The position numbers and the translations under genes are program-made. This document shows, one piece after another, positions 9,946 through 22,345 of a stretch of DNA of 64,000 nt. The notes beneath the pieces were generated by a model that worked only from the letters and a program-made list of their open reading frames with translations, did no database searches and was not told the DNA's origin. This DNA comes from Salvia splendens (lineage: Eukaryota; Streptophyta; Magnoliopsida; Lamiales; Lamiaceae): NCBI RefSeq assembly GCF_004379255.2, contig NC_056044.1:8348001-8412000 (forward strand), given 5' to 3'. The stretch's first letter is position 1, and each line of letters starts with the position of its first letter.

Positions 9946-11008
9946 GATTGTTGATTTCATATAATTTTCTAAATTATGTAATTTTTTATTTAATAAATAT
10001 AATAGATTTCATATATAGTTATATTAATTAATAAATCTTACTATTATGTTTTGGAAACCCTATCAAACAACAAAAATAAATAAAATGACTATACTACCAA
10101 ACGTGTAGAATAAACTATTAATCACATTTATTAAGATAATTTATATGGATGATAATTTAATTTAGGATAATTTTATAAACCCACCCAAACTATAAAGTTC
10201 AAATATTTTTGCATGTACTAAAACGTCATTGTTATCGTGGTGGTTTTAATTGAAAAACACCATATAGGAGTATAATATTAGCTTCGCTTAAAATTAAAAT
10301 AATAAGTCCAACTTTTTCAATTTTTTATTGCTATAGTTTGAATTCTTAATTAATTTTTATTTAAACAAAATTATATAGTATCTCGAGAGTCAGATATTTA
10401 ATTTATTCAAAGCACATGGATATGATATGAGCTGATTTAATTTAAAAAATATTCTCCCATTTCTTTAAAATAGGTTTAAAGATTTGGACCCGGAATCTTT
10501 TATAAGGACCCACCTATTTAAAAAGTAGTGTACACCATTTTTATAAGCGACAAGCACATAATATTCTTTATTAAAAAGCAAAAGAAATTTGAGTGTGCTC
10601 AACGCATGCAAGGAATCTTACTAACAAATGGTTTATTAAAAACAGATAAGAAAATTTAATTTTATTAATAATGAAGTATTTGTTAAAAAAAAATTGAAGA
10701 GGTAATTAATTAAAAATGAAAGAGACAGCAAGTGATACCGTAAATTGTGAGTTATATAGAGATATCAGTCACACACAGATTTAATTTTCATTTTAAAGTA
10801 GTGATTTACTATTAAAATAACACATTAAAATAAGATGAAGAAGATTTATGAGGTACACCAAATTCCTACTACTATATAATTCCACAGTATATTGAAAATA
10901 ATTTCAATTTACTGTGTGTTCATCTTCCCGCAGATAATTCCACTGATTTTTTTTTGATAAATCTGTGGGAAAAAAGTAATTGAAAAAACAGAATTGCCTT
11001 CATGCCAA
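9946..11008. other. AT-rich intergenic stretch without a recognised gene
   Basis: About 1 kb of very AT-rich DNA lies between the truncated gypsy element and Harbinger copy A. No convincing ORF, RNA gene or terminal-repeat pair was seen. Confidence 0.6.
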
Positions 11009-12850
11009 GGGCATCCGCAACGCGTCTCGTTGCGGTCCCTATCTCGTCTCGGAGAGACGAGACGGCAGCGAGACAGCATTGCGGGCTCCGTCTCATCCCC
11101 AGCCCGTCCCCATCCCGTCCCGTAACTCGTCTCGGAGAGACACTAGGCGAGCTGTCTCGCCACGCACGTTGGCGACGTGGCGAGTTGCGGTTCGTCCGTG
11201 ACGCCCACTCGCCGGCCCGCGAGTGGGCGTCGACCGTAGTTTATTTCCGTTGAAAATGTATTTTTTTATTGTTTTTGTAAAAAAAATCAAAAAAAATCAA
11301 AAAATAAAAAAAAATCCCAAAATTATACTAGCCATTTATAACCGTTTTTTACAATTTTTTTATTTTTTTTATAATTTTTTTAAGCCCTCAATCACTTCTA
11401 TAAATATCAAATCATTCCCACAAATTAATCCAAAAAAAAAACTCTCTATTCTCTCTCAAAAACTCTCAAACACTCTACATTCTTCATTTAAAAACATTAT
11501 TCTTCTCCCAAATTTAATCCATTCATGAATCCATTTGAGCAAATGCGTCGAATAATGGAAGAATCGCTAGCAGAAGATCGATGCCGGGAGGAGGAGGAAG
11601 CCGCGGCGCCCCAAAGGCGATCCCGGACTTACATCCATCGTAACCGGGAGGAAGCCGCCGCAAGGTTGGTAAGCGACTACTTTTGTGACAACCCGGTATG
11701 GGGAGAGACCTACTTCCATCGTCGTTTCCGCATGCGGAAACGACTATTTATGCACATCGCAAATACATTGGCAGCCCGGGAAGAGTTCTTCCAAGAAGGG
11801 TTCGATGCCGTTGGTCGTCTCAGTCACACAACACTGCATAAATGTACTGCAGCAATCCGTCAGCTTGCTACTGGACAAACGACGGATGTGTTCAACGAAT
11901 TCCTGCACATTGGGGAAAGCACTGGGAGAATGTGTTTGATAAACTTCTGCAAAGGCATCTGGGCAGCCTTGACCGACGAATTTCTCCGGAAGCCAAGCAC
12001 GACAGATTGTTAGTTTCTACTCCGACTTCACGAAAAAGTGCACGGATTCCCCGGGATGCTTGGCAGTGTCGATTGCATGCATTGGCGATGGAAGAATTGC
12101 CATGTGGCGTGGAGGGGGTCATACACGAGCGGCCACAAAGGCACCCACCCCACCGTTATACTCAAGGCCGTTGCCAACTACCGGCTATGGATTTAGCATG
12201 CGTATTTCGGGGTCCCCGGATCGAACAACGACGTCAACGTGCTCAACCAATCCGACCTCTTCACCGAACTTTTGAATGGTAAAGCGCCGGCCATCAACTT
12301 CATCGCCAACAACCGGCAGTATAAAATGTGGTACTATCTTGCCGACAGCATCTATCCGAAGTGGCCAATCTTCGTGAAGACGTTCAACAGGCCGGTGAAC
12401 GAAAAACAGGCTCTTTTTGCGCAGAAGCAAGAGACTGCTCGCAAGGATGTGAAGAGAGCGTTCGGGGTTCTCCAAGCTCGCTTTAATATTATCAAAGCCC
12501 CGGCTCATTCGTGGTTTATGGAGAATATGATCGACATCATGTATACGTGCATAATCTTGCACAACATGATTGTCGCCGAGGAAGGACATGAGGCGGGAAA
12601 TTGGTTCGACCCTGAAACCCCGGGAAGCTCTACCGCAAGTAGTCTGCCTCACAGTGGAGTGCATCCGTCTATGCAAGATCGGTTGTCTATTCGGGCAAGG
12701 ACACATGATTCTACCGCCTACGCTCAACTCCAAGATGATCTAATGGAGCATATTTGGGCAAACTTTGGCAACCAGTAGAGTGCGTAGAAGAAATTAAATT
12801 ATGTATTTTTAATATTGTTTTAAGATTTTAATTATGTGTTTTTAAAAATT
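11009..12850 (+). mobile_element. PIF/Harbinger-like element, copy A (right end missing)
   Basis: The left end appears to be GGGCATCCGCAACGCG at 11009, matching the GAGCATCCACAATGG-type ends of related copies. A GC-rich subterminal stretch with repeated CGTCTCGGAGAGACGAG palindromes follows (11030-11150). The transposase frame fills 11525-12778. No matching right inverted repeat is visible before the host leader of the DRIP-like gene (about 12850), so the right end is probably truncated. No Myb-like second ORF, usual in autonomous PIF/Harbinger elements, was seen. Confidence 0.72.
11525..12778 (+). pseudogene. HARBI1-like (DDE_Tnp_4) transposase, copy A, two in-frame TAG stops
   Basis: One continuous frame of 418 codons runs from the ATG to the TAG at 12776, interrupted by TAG at 12011-12013 and 12194-12196. 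It is collinear with copy [48 protein letters not shown] (first catalytic Asp region), YYLADSIYPKWPIFVK and ERAFGVLQARF-type blocks, ending LQDDLMEHIWANFG. The first stop sits where copy B has Gln (DCQELM); the second sits at the Trp of the LWI-W-HAYFG block. Without those two changes no frameshift is evident, so loss of coding is recent or point-like. It has lost function unless the stops are read through. Confidence 0.85.
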
Positions 12851-13247
12851 GCTCTCCACGCTCTCTCTCTCCACGCACAGATCATCCAGGAGACGGAGGC
12901 GCCACCATCAAGCGCGAGCGCTGAGTGCTCTATTTTCCCCAAACCATCTCTTTGTCGATTTTGGGATCAGATTTGAAGGTTTTACATTACGGTAGTCCCT
13001 TTCGCATTTTTGCTCTTTACCTCACTTATGGTTTTGTGCTTCTCTTACCCTCACGGTCCTGGTTGAAATTGCTCTTTTCCGATGGTGATCTTTGGTTTTT
13101 TGTTTGCTTAATGCAGGCGGAATTGAGCTGATTTTTTAACGGACGTAAATCCGATCACACATGCGGCGTTGATGGCATGCACCGCATAGGAGACGTGGCC
13201 TCGCTCGCGGCCGTTGGTTTCGATTTAGGCGTGATTTGGAGGATACG

Positions 13248-16200
13248 ATGTCGCATCAGGTGGTGAAACTGCGGCGGGAGGGTCTGGCGCCATGCATGAC
13301 ATGCCCGCTCTGCCACAAGCTCTTCCGCGAGGCCACCACTATTATCGAGTGCCTCCACACATGTAATTAATTGCTCGCCCTAACTGATTCTATTCGACAT
13401 CATGATTTGTTTTAAATTTTATTTTCTCGTGGTTGTTGGGTGGTTATTCGATTTTTTACTTGTTTGCTTTTACTTTGCGATCTGGTATTCGGTTCGGTTG
13501 TGCAGATTGCTTGTGAGTGATCTTGTTATTTGGGCGTCTTCATGGATTTTTGTTACTTGGTTTCTCTATTTATGTGATTTGTTCATCGTCAATGTATGTG
13601 ATTGATTTGCAGGCAGATGGGGATTTGGTCAATTTGTTTTATGTGTCCAGGCCACTTAGGGTTGCTGGCCTTCCTGATACAGTGATATGATCACTATTTT
13701 GGAATTTTGTGTGAGGATGCTTGGCACAATATTGATTAGTTGACTCAAGGCACGCGTGCATGCCAAATTTCATATGTTGACTTCAAAAATGGTTTAATCT
13801 CTAAACACTCTGTCTTTACATAACTTAGGTCGTTATAAGTTGGAGAATTACGAGTGTCTCCATTATAAATCTTGAGAACTGCATGGAAAGTTTTAGGAAA
13901 TTTCAGCAAAGACTTCATACCTGCTTCCATGTCATATTCACTGCCAACATTTTCTAAAAGCTTGGGTTCCTTGATTTACTAGTATCTCATCTTTGACAAG
14001 TTGTTCCTTGTTTCAGGGTATCATACTAGTTAAAAGATTGTTTGTGAATGATATTGTGGTTTATTCTGATGAGCTTTTGTTATCATGTGTTTGAAAATTT
14101 AACCTCGAACGAATAGGTTTGTGATCTTGCATTCAGAGTTGATAAGCCATGATAAACTTTCTGAACTGTATCCACTTTGCATCATTTTTATTTGTTGTCT
14201 AATGTCTATAATATGTGGATTTCTTTTCTATGTCTATAGTTTGCAGGAAATGTATAAACAAGAAGCTCTCAGATGAGGAACTGGAATGTTGTCCAGTATG
14301 CAACATTGATTTGGGATGTGTTCCATTGGAAAAATTGAGGTTAGAATCTTTCGTCTCCTGTATTCATTCAGTTTTCTCATCTGTGTATTTGTCACAGACT
14401 AGACATAAATCTATAATATAATTTCTATAAGTTCTTTCCATATCTCCTATTATGATAAACAGTGGCTTAGATAACATCCGGAAAGGCTTACAAATGTATA
14501 TAAACTCATGATTACTACTACTCTATTTTGTACACCGAGGAGGAAATTTCTAGCTAGATTCATGGACAGAACCATGAAAGTCTAGCTTTATGCAGTTTTA
14601 CACTGGCTATGTGCTTATCTGGTGATAATTGGATCACACTGCAAGGCATGATTATCGCTTAACTTCACTCTACATGGAACTCATGGAGATGTAGGATTTC
14701 TAACGGAAAAAGATTGAAATGCTCATGAAACTTGACTTGGTTCCGACAAACAAGTGTTCAGTGAAAATACCTTTTACATAATGTGGAAAGAGCACAACTT
14801 TGGTATGATCATGTTGGAGATACCCCTGTGAATGTGAAACTAGACCAGTTTATTTGTGATCTATATCAGTGAGCTCAAGTTTTTTTTTTCTGCACTTGCA
14901 TCTCATAACCATGTTATGGAAACATAACTACCTCTCTCTCTCTCTCCACTCCCATATTGTATCTTGTGTTCTGTTTATTAGGCTGGACCATAATTTGCAA
15001 GATGTGAGGGCGAAAATATTCCCTTATAAGAGGATGAAAGTCAGAGCTCCTGAAGTTGTATCTCCTGTTACATCACCGGTCAAGAGAAAGGAAAGATCTC
15101 TCTCATCATTGGTAGTTAGCACGCCTAGAGTTTCAACTCAGAGTGGAATGACTGGACGACGATCAAAATCCATAACCAGGAAAGCGTCAAGAGGTTCCAG
15201 TTTCATAATAGAGAAATCGATTAAAAAAGATGATAACACCATGGATTATCACCATGAAAGCTCTAGCTCACCTGAGACGCTAAATAGATCTACTCAGAAT
15301 ACGAGGAAGGTATGACATATGATTCTGAAGCTATGTGTTATGAACACGTCCCCTTTGCATTTGCAAAAACCAATCCATGCTGATTAGCATGTCTTTTGCT
15401 GAGTTCTATTGCTAGTGATCCGTCCAACCACGCTAGTCCAGATAAGGGAAGAGAGAATGGATTTGAGACTTTGGAAGGGAAGGTTGATTGGAAACCACTG
15501 AATTGTTTGGTGGAGGCAGCGAATAGGACCAAGTCTTCAAAGTTTAGCATGCAGGGTGTTGTTTCTAAATCAGAAGCTCCAAATTCCCATGACAATGAGG
15601 GGCCAAATAAAAGCAGAAGTAAAGAAAACCGGCAGAAATCAAAACTTCAAGATGTCAAGAATTTAAACAACTATACCCCTCCAGATTCAGAAAGGCCCAA
15701 AAAGCTTCGCAAAGTTCGTCAAAATAAAACGCAGGATTTTGGAGAATTCAGAGTCCCTCCCCAGGCAGTGTTAGATGCTGCTGGTGCTAAATTTGACCGC
15801 AAGAATCATCCAATTTGGTTTTCATTGGTCGCAGATGGGCAGTAAGTATTTCCTACAAAGATCATGATATATAGAAAATGGATGTCTCTGTGTAGTCATT
15901 TGCTAAACTGTTTTCTTAATGTATTACCCCAGGGAAGGTGATGCACTGCCCTTGCCTCAGATAGCTGCAAGTTACTTTAGAATAAAGTAAGCTTGGACAA
16001 ATTACTTTTATCTTAAAATTTTCTTCTATTGCTCAACTGGAATGATTGCAAATTAGCCTTTGTAACTTAACTTGGTCAGAGTAAACCTTCAGCTATCAAT
16101 ATTGTATGAAGAGATAGTTCCCTTAAAAATGGAAAGAAATGTGCATATTTATTGATATATATTTATGAAACTGGCCTCTTAATTAAGATCATTTGGACAT

Positions 16201-17027
16201 GGGTGTACTTTGGTCAAACCAAATCATTAGATTCATATCCATTGGATAATTGGTTAAGTTTTTCGTAGTATAGAACATGTTTATCATTTTCTTTGTTGGC
16301 TGGTGTTTAACCACTCCAAACATCTGATGCCATGAATATCTCAGTAGCTATCTAGTAACAGAAAATCAGTTTGAACTTAACAAGATGTCAAACTTGCAGC
16401 AGTTTCTTGTATACAAAATTAGCCTAAAATCATATGCCATGTTTCATGAGTCTTTCCTGACTACGCTTTTCAGCCAGAGAAATAGCAGAAATTTGAATTT
16501 GGCTAGTCTGTGATGGAGTCATCTGTAATCGTTTCTCAGCAATTTTGATCTTGCTATTTACTCATTTTTAGTCTTTGCTGATCTTCTTGATAATTTATTT
16601 TGTTGATAACCTTCCATTATAGTTAGCACGAGTTAATGATTTCGCAGTATGTAATCTTTCTAATTGCATTAATAACAGGGAGGGGGGCATGCTGGTTTCT
16701 TCCATCCGCAAGTACTTGAAGCTGAAGCTAGATCTTACAAGTGAAGATGAGATAAACTCCTCCTCCTCATCATCATCATCATAATCTCGTTCTTTTAAAG
16801 AGAAATGACGAGGTGATATGTTGTTTGTACGTGTTACAATAACAGTGTTGATGTGGTATCTTACAGATAGAAATAAATGCATGGGACAAGCAGTGATCCC
16901 AACATTGACACTGAATAATGTAGTGGATCTATGGCTTCAAACAACCACCACCGAGAAAGTGTCTGCCAAAATCGGTTCATCAGCAGAGGACCTAGTAATG
17001 GTATTAGGCTATGCTCGCAGATCATAA
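13248..17027 (+). CDS. DRIP: DRIP-like RING E3 ubiquitin ligase (DREB2A-interacting protein family)
   Basis: Host gene with about seven coding exons: 13248-13362, 14240-14339, 14982-15309, about 15388/15447-15841, 15933-15986, 16679-16740 and 16867-17027. The N terminus has a C3HC4 RING finger split by intron 1: CMTCPLCHKLF, ECLHTFCRKC and CCPVCNIDLG. Then come LDHNLQDVRAKIFPYKRMKVRAPEV and RKERSLSSLVVSTPRVS, hallmarks of DRIP1/DRIP2, and a RAWUL-like C terminus (FSLVADGQ, LPLPQIAASYFRIK, NNVVDLWLQT, VMVLGYARRS). Arabidopsis DRIPs ubiquitinate the drought factor DREB2A; the same role is inferred. The leader begins near 12850, abutting Harbinger copy A. Two joins are uncertain. Exon 3 ends in phase 0, but no AG in that phase occurs before 15446. 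Exon 6 is best ended at 16740 (GTGAAG donor). Confidence 0.88.
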
Positions 17028-17260
17028 CACCAAATCGCCATGTTATTACTTCATTTTCACATTTCATCAGATTCTAGTCTTCAAGATACTCGATCTTGTT
17101 TCAAAACTGAAGATAGTAAACAATTTTTAGTTGTAAGACAAGAGTGTGTGTTGCATCATTGTATGGTATGTATGAAGGTCTAATGCCTGATTGTGAGAAA
17201 ATTGAAGATGCTTCTGTAAGGGCTTCTCTAACCCAACCGCGAAACCGAATTCGCCGGAAG

Positions 17261-17460
17261 AAATCTATGTTTTGAGAACAACATAACAGCCAAACTGTGT
17301 GTTAGCAAATTATTGGTGGTCGAATGGATTAACACATCATCATTTAACAAGCTAATGACAAATTTCTATGTTTTGAGAACAACATAACAGCCAAACTGTG
17401 TGTTAGCAAATTATTGGTGGTCGAATGGATTAACACATCATCATTTAACAAGCTAATGAA
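17261..17460. repeat. tandem duplication, about 101 bp period, two copies
   Basis: The block TCTATGTTTTGAGAACAACA through CATTTAACAAGCTAATGA occurs twice in direct orientation, starting near 17264 and 17365, almost without differences. It lies between the DRIP-like gene and the copia element, ending about 10 bp before the copia TSD. Nothing in it looks coding. Confidence 0.9.
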
Positions 17461-17474
17461 AAATTTCACACTCC

Positions 17475-17739
17475 TATTAAAGATGGTAATCGAGAGAGGC
17501 GATGAGTAGAAGAAGATTCATGGTGGCTGGAGTTTGAAGAGAAGAGAATTGTTTTTAATTATTTTTTGTTGTGTAATGTTTGATACAGAACATTCCTTTT
17601 ATAGGGATATTACAACTCTTAGGAACTCTCACTAATTAATTATGTCTAGATAAATACCACCTATTAAATGTAGTAGCAATAACCAAGTAGTTGGTACTTG
17701 GTATTTGGCCAACTAGCCGTTGTGCATCTCCTTTTGACA
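17475..17739 (-). repeat. copia 3' LTR
   Basis: This 265-bp LTR nearly equals 22346-22611. Visible differences include GGTAATCG against GGTCATCG and AGCCGTTGTGCATC against AAGCCGTTTTGTATC. Confidence 0.93.
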
Positions 17740-17753
17740 CCCCCTCAAGTTGA
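17740..17753 (-). other. copia polypurine tract
   Basis: On the minus strand AACTTGAGGGGG immediately precedes the 3' LTR start TGTCAAAAGG, the position and composition expected of the plus-strand priming tract. Confidence 0.8.
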
Positions 17754-17755
17754 GC

Positions 17756-20700
17756 GACGGTATCTCCGATTTTCAACTTGGTCAATATTTCTCTAAAACT
17801 CTTTGGATTTACTGCCTTGGTTAAGATATCAGCCAATTGTTCTTCCGATGGAACAAAAGGAAACTCTATAATTTCTCCTTCCAGTTTTTCTTTAATGAAG
17901 TGACGATCGACCTCGACATGTTTGGTTCTGTCGTGTTGTACTGGATTTTCTGATATGCTGATTGCTGCTTTATTGTCGCAGAATAGCCTACTTTTACGGT
18001 TCGGGGAAAAACCGATCTCAGTAAGCAATCTTCTTAGCCACATAATCTCCATGAGCTCACTTTTAATTCCTCAGAACTCTGCTTCAGCACTAGATAAGGC
18101 AACGACTTTTTGCTTCTTACTTCTTCAAGTGACCAGGTTGCCTCCAATAAATGTGAAGTATCCGCCGGTTGATTTTCTATCGACCAGATTACTTGCCCAA
18201 TCAGCATTTGTATAACCATCTACTTCAAGATCCTTCCCTCTTTTTAAGAATATTCCAAAGTTTGATGTGCCCTTGAGGTACCTTACAATTCGTAAGGCTG
18301 CATTCATATGTTCTTCTTGGGGTTGGTGCATGAACTGACTAACAACTCCAACTGCATAAGCAATGTCTGGTCTGGTATGTGAGAGATAAAGCAATTTTCC
18401 TACCAGCTCCTTCAACAATTTTAAGCCCATGGTTTGGTATCATTAGTGTGTCGGCCGGCTTGCAGTCTAAAAGGCCGGTTTCTGCTAGTAGATTGAGAAC
18501 ATATTTTCTCTGTCTTAAAAATATTCCATGCCTTGATCTCAATACTTCTATTCCCAAGAACTACTTCAGAGGGTCGAGATCTTTCATGTCAAATTCTTTG
18601 AACAGATTGGTCTTGAGGTTATTGATTTCTTCTGTATCATCTCCTGTGATAATCATATCGTCAACATAGATGATAAGGCATGTTATCTTATCCCCTCTTC
18701 TTTTTGTGAAGAGTGTATGATCAGAAAGACTCTGTTTGAATCCATGCTTGATCATTGCTTGGCAAAACCTTCCAAATCATATCCTCGGGGATTGTTTTAA
18801 GCCGTATAAAGTTTTCTTCAGTCTGCACACCTGTCCAGAACCAAACTCGCCATCAAATCCTGGTGGAACTGTCATATACACTTCCTTGTCCTTTTCTAAT
18901 TCTCCATGGAGGAAGGCATTAGTCACATCAAACTAATGTAGTGACCAATCCTTACAAGCTGCAACTGACAATAATGCTCAGATGGTGTCAAGCTTGGCAA
19001 CTGGGAAGAAAGTTTCATCATAGTCAATCCCATATACTTGAGTGAAAGTTTCATCATAGTCAATCCCATATACTTGAGTGTATCCTTTAGCCACCAATCG
19101 CGCATTGTATCTCTCGATTGATCCATCTGCACGTCTTTTGATGGTGAAAACCCACCTACATCCGACTAGTTTTTTTTCCTTATGGAAGAGTACACTTTTC
19201 CCATGTTCCATTCTTGATCAGAGCATCAACCTCCTTCTTCATGGCTTCCCTCCAATGTTTGTGCTTGACTGCTTCTTGGAAAGACTGGGGGATTTCTTCT
19301 TCTTCTTCTTCTTCTTCTTCTTCTTCTTCTTCTTCTTCTTCTTCACATAGGGCTACCTCGAATGCTCGGACCATTTCTGTGAGGTGTCCTTGGGCGATGT
19401 TTGCTACTGAATATTTTGTTTTTCTCCCTTTCCAGTCCGGAGAGTATCTTTTGGGATGAATTCCCCTTATACTTCTGTATGGTAGTTCATACTGCTTGTT
19501 ACTTGCCGTTTCTACTCCTGGTATCTTCTACCCGGCTTATCCTGTCAATGTTAGTGATTTCCAATGGAACTGTGTTGGTTTCAGAATCGTTTACCTCAGG
19601 ATTTGCAGACGAGGTTGATGGTTGGGCGATGTCCTCGAACTCCATGGTCTGACTAGTGGATTATGATAGCTCGTTGGTATGACTTTCTTCTTCTGTTGCT
19701 TCTGTGATAGGATTGGGTTCTTCCCTTGACTCGTCTCCCCCTTGGACAGATTCGGGTTGATGGGTGGTTGATTCTGTTGGGATATACAGCCAATTTAGTG
19801 GATCACTATTTGGATTATGCGGTTGATTCTCCCCTTGACCGCTAGATTGGTTGTAGTAGTATTCGGTTTCTTCAAAGTCACAGTTCATGGTTGTGTACAT
19901 GTGCTTAGTCATAGGGTCGTAACACCGGTACCCTTTCTGATTAACCCCATACCCAAGGAAAACACATTTAACGGCACAAGGAGAGAATTTGGTACGGTCA
20001 TGTTTGAGAATGTGGACGAAAACCATGCAACCAAAGACTTTGGGTTCAAGAGTGAGATGGGTTGGTTTTTGTATGGCTTCATGTTGATAAATGTATCAAT
20101 GGGAGTTTTAAAATTGAGGATACCTGTTGGGAGACGGTTCATAAGATACACAGATGTGGCTATAGCTTATGGCAAAAAAAGTGTGGGTATTTTGGATTCG
20201 ATGAGGAGAGTTCTGGTGATTTCGAGGATATACCTATTTTTTCATTCCGCTACCCCATTCTGTTCAGGCGTATAGGCACAAGAAGTTTGGTGGATAAGGC
20301 GTTTTTTCCACAAAGAAAGTTTTCATGTTGACATTTATATATTCTCCCCCATTGTCAAGGACCTGGATATTTTGTTTATACTGAGTTTGGACCATACTGT
20401 AAAACTGGGTGAATTTGTCGAAAACCTCAGATTTATGTTTTAAGAAATATACCCAAGTCATACAGGAAAAGTCATCAATAAACAAGAGAAAATATTGGAG
20501 GCCCTGACCCCCCCATGGATTGGGGCAGGACCCTACACATCCGAATGAATTAAGGAAAACGGGGTAGACACACGAGTATTATTTAGCTTAAAAGAGTGAC
20601 GGTGACTTTTGGCTAGGTGACAAGTTTCACAATTGCATGCTAGAAGCTATCTTAGGAAACATCATTTTCATATATCCTATAGAAGGGTGTCCTAACCGAC

Positions 20701-21289
20701 GATGAAAAAGCCAAGTCTTCCTAGTAGTTGATCCATGAGTCAGTAATGCCGTACTTTGTTGACCTATCTCGTCCACATAGTACAGTCCACTTCGTTCAGT
20801 GCCACGCCCAACTATCGTCCCCGTCTTGGTATCCTGTAATATACAAAAACGAGGTTGCATCAGTAATTTGCAGTTTAACTCTTTTGTCACATGACTGACG
20901 GACAACAGTTTATTTGAGAAAGTTGGAACGAGAAGGCAGTTAGAGAGCCGGAGGGTTTTGAATTTAGGGAACTTGGGGATATATATGCCCCCCAAAACCC
21001 TAAAATTCACCGCCTCCACTCCTTCTCCAACCCTAGGATCTGCCGGTTCCTTTTTCGATTCTTCTCCGATCGGTGATGATGTGGTACCGCCGGTGATGAT
21101 GAGGTTACCTTCTGACCACACCCTAGCGACTGCGACGGATGCGGTTCCCTTTTTTTCATTGTCTCCGTCGCTGCTCATCGGATGATTGTTCCCCGTTTGA
21201 GTTGGCTTACTTATGCTGCCCGCCGTGTTGACGATGTTGGTAGCTCGGTTGCCAACCGCTACCCGCCGCCGTCGCTCTGCCTCCACCAT
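17756..21289 (-). pseudogene. copia pol region: GAG-pre-integrase, integrase, RT, RNase H (many frameshifts)
   Basis: Read from high to low coordinates: a GAG-pre-integrase block with LFHRRLGHPSIGYM (about 20700); integrase pieces (FIDDFSCMTWVYFLKHKSEVF, about 20480; MYLMNRLPTGIL, about 20150; a KCVFLGYGVNQKGYRCYD block, about 19960); RT with [28 protein letters not shown] (about 19180) and the catalytic YVDD in CLIIYVDDMIITGDD (about 18670); and RNase H with HTRPDIAYAVGVVSQFM and ADWASN (about 18370-18250) to VDRHFIKEKL (about 17900). At least six frame changes separate these. A 36-bp direct duplication inside RT repeats [12 protein letters not shown] (19013 and 19049). A CTT run interrupts the reading at 19294-19344. 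It cannot encode a working polyprotein. Confidence 0.88.
19294..19344. repeat. (CTT)n microsatellite inside copia pol
   Basis: About 17 CTT/TTC units. On the element's coding strand this reads as a poly-Glu run just upstream of a conserved SFQEAVKHKHWREAMKKE block, so it has expanded within the coding region. Confidence 0.93.
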
Positions 21290-21691
21290 TATGATTTCGG
21301 TTCTGTTGTGATTTCTTCATGTCTTCCCACCAATCGGGAAATCCATGGAGATGGAAGCACGTTTCGGCGGTATGTTTCTTCCCCCCACAGTGGGCGGCGA
21401 CAGTGGTTTGCTCCGGTTGATTGCTGCTAGTCCGACGCCGATTCCTGTCTCTTGTGAATCGCCTGTGGGTTTGAGAACTCGTTCATTGGCAGATTCACGC
21501 CTTACCATCCCATATGCATTCCTCACTGTGGGTATTGGATCTTTGTTTAAGATCTCTTTTTTTATGGCATCGTATTTGTCATCTAGAGCCTATAGAAACT
21601 GTTATAGCCTATGTCTCTGTATGATCTTGTTGTATTTCTCTATTGTTGATGGGGTATCCATAGGGTTCAGATCCATCTCGTCTATAGAGAT

Positions 21692-22237
21692 CTAGAGACT
21701 TTGAAACTTATTCCACAGGCTTTCAAGGCTCATGTTTCCTTGCTTCATGTTGTATGTCTGTCTGTGCAGGTCTGAGACTGGAAATGGATCGGCTCCACTT
21801 TCATACGTGATGGCCAAACCCTCCCACAGGTCTCGGGCCGTCGCGTATTGTGACACTTCGTTGATGAGGCTGGCTTCAATGTTGTTAATTATCCAGTTGA
21901 AACAACAGTGGTCTCTCTGTTGCCATTTTGGATAATTGGGATGTGTGGCTGGAGGAGGGTCTGTTACTCCATTTATGTGAGACAGTAGACCCTTTCCTCC
22001 CATGGCTCGTTCCATTAGTGTTTTCCACAGGGGATAGTTGTCCCCATTGAGTTTACTTTGGACATGAACCTCTCCCAATGATTCTGGCTGGTTTGAGGGA
22101 GGAGGTGGTGGTTGATCTTGATTCCTTGGTGGTGTATTGATTTTCCTCAGAAACTCGGCGAACTGGGCTGCAAACTCTCCCGGAAAATTCATAATTGGTT
22201 GGCTCGTATTTGTGGTTTCTGTGTCAGATTCTGACAT
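21692..22237 (-). pseudogene. copia gag (UBN2-type), N-terminal part
   Basis: From the ATG at 22237 the minus strand encodes MSESDTETTNTSQP, a Pro/Gln-rich linker, then KLNGDNYPLWKTLMERAMGGKGLLSHI, the typical copia gag N-terminal block, and CCFNWIINNIEASLINEVSQYATARDLWEGL. The frame ends at 21692 after SLESLWNKFQSL. The rest of gag, including the zinc-knuckle region, lies in other frames towards 21300 and is not intact. Gag would form virus-like particles in a working element. Confidence 0.85.
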
Positions 22238-22333
22238 GGCTTCTTTTTGATTTTGCAGGTTAAAATAAAGGTCGGGGAAAGGTATTCTAGGGACGGTGAT
22301 GAAATTTTTTTGAGTCCCACACTCTCTCAACCT

Positions 22334-22345
22334 GCTCTGATACCA
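22334..22345 (-). other. copia primer-binding site
   Basis: On the minus strand TGGTATCAGAGC lies immediately after the 5' LTR. It is the common copia primer site matching the 3' end of initiator methionine tRNA. Confidence 0.85.

Noticed and set aside
13402..13605. Hydrophobic ORF between DRIP-like exons 1 and 2
   Set aside because: It lies inside intron 1 and is a T-rich chance frame; the RING finger continues across it by splicing.
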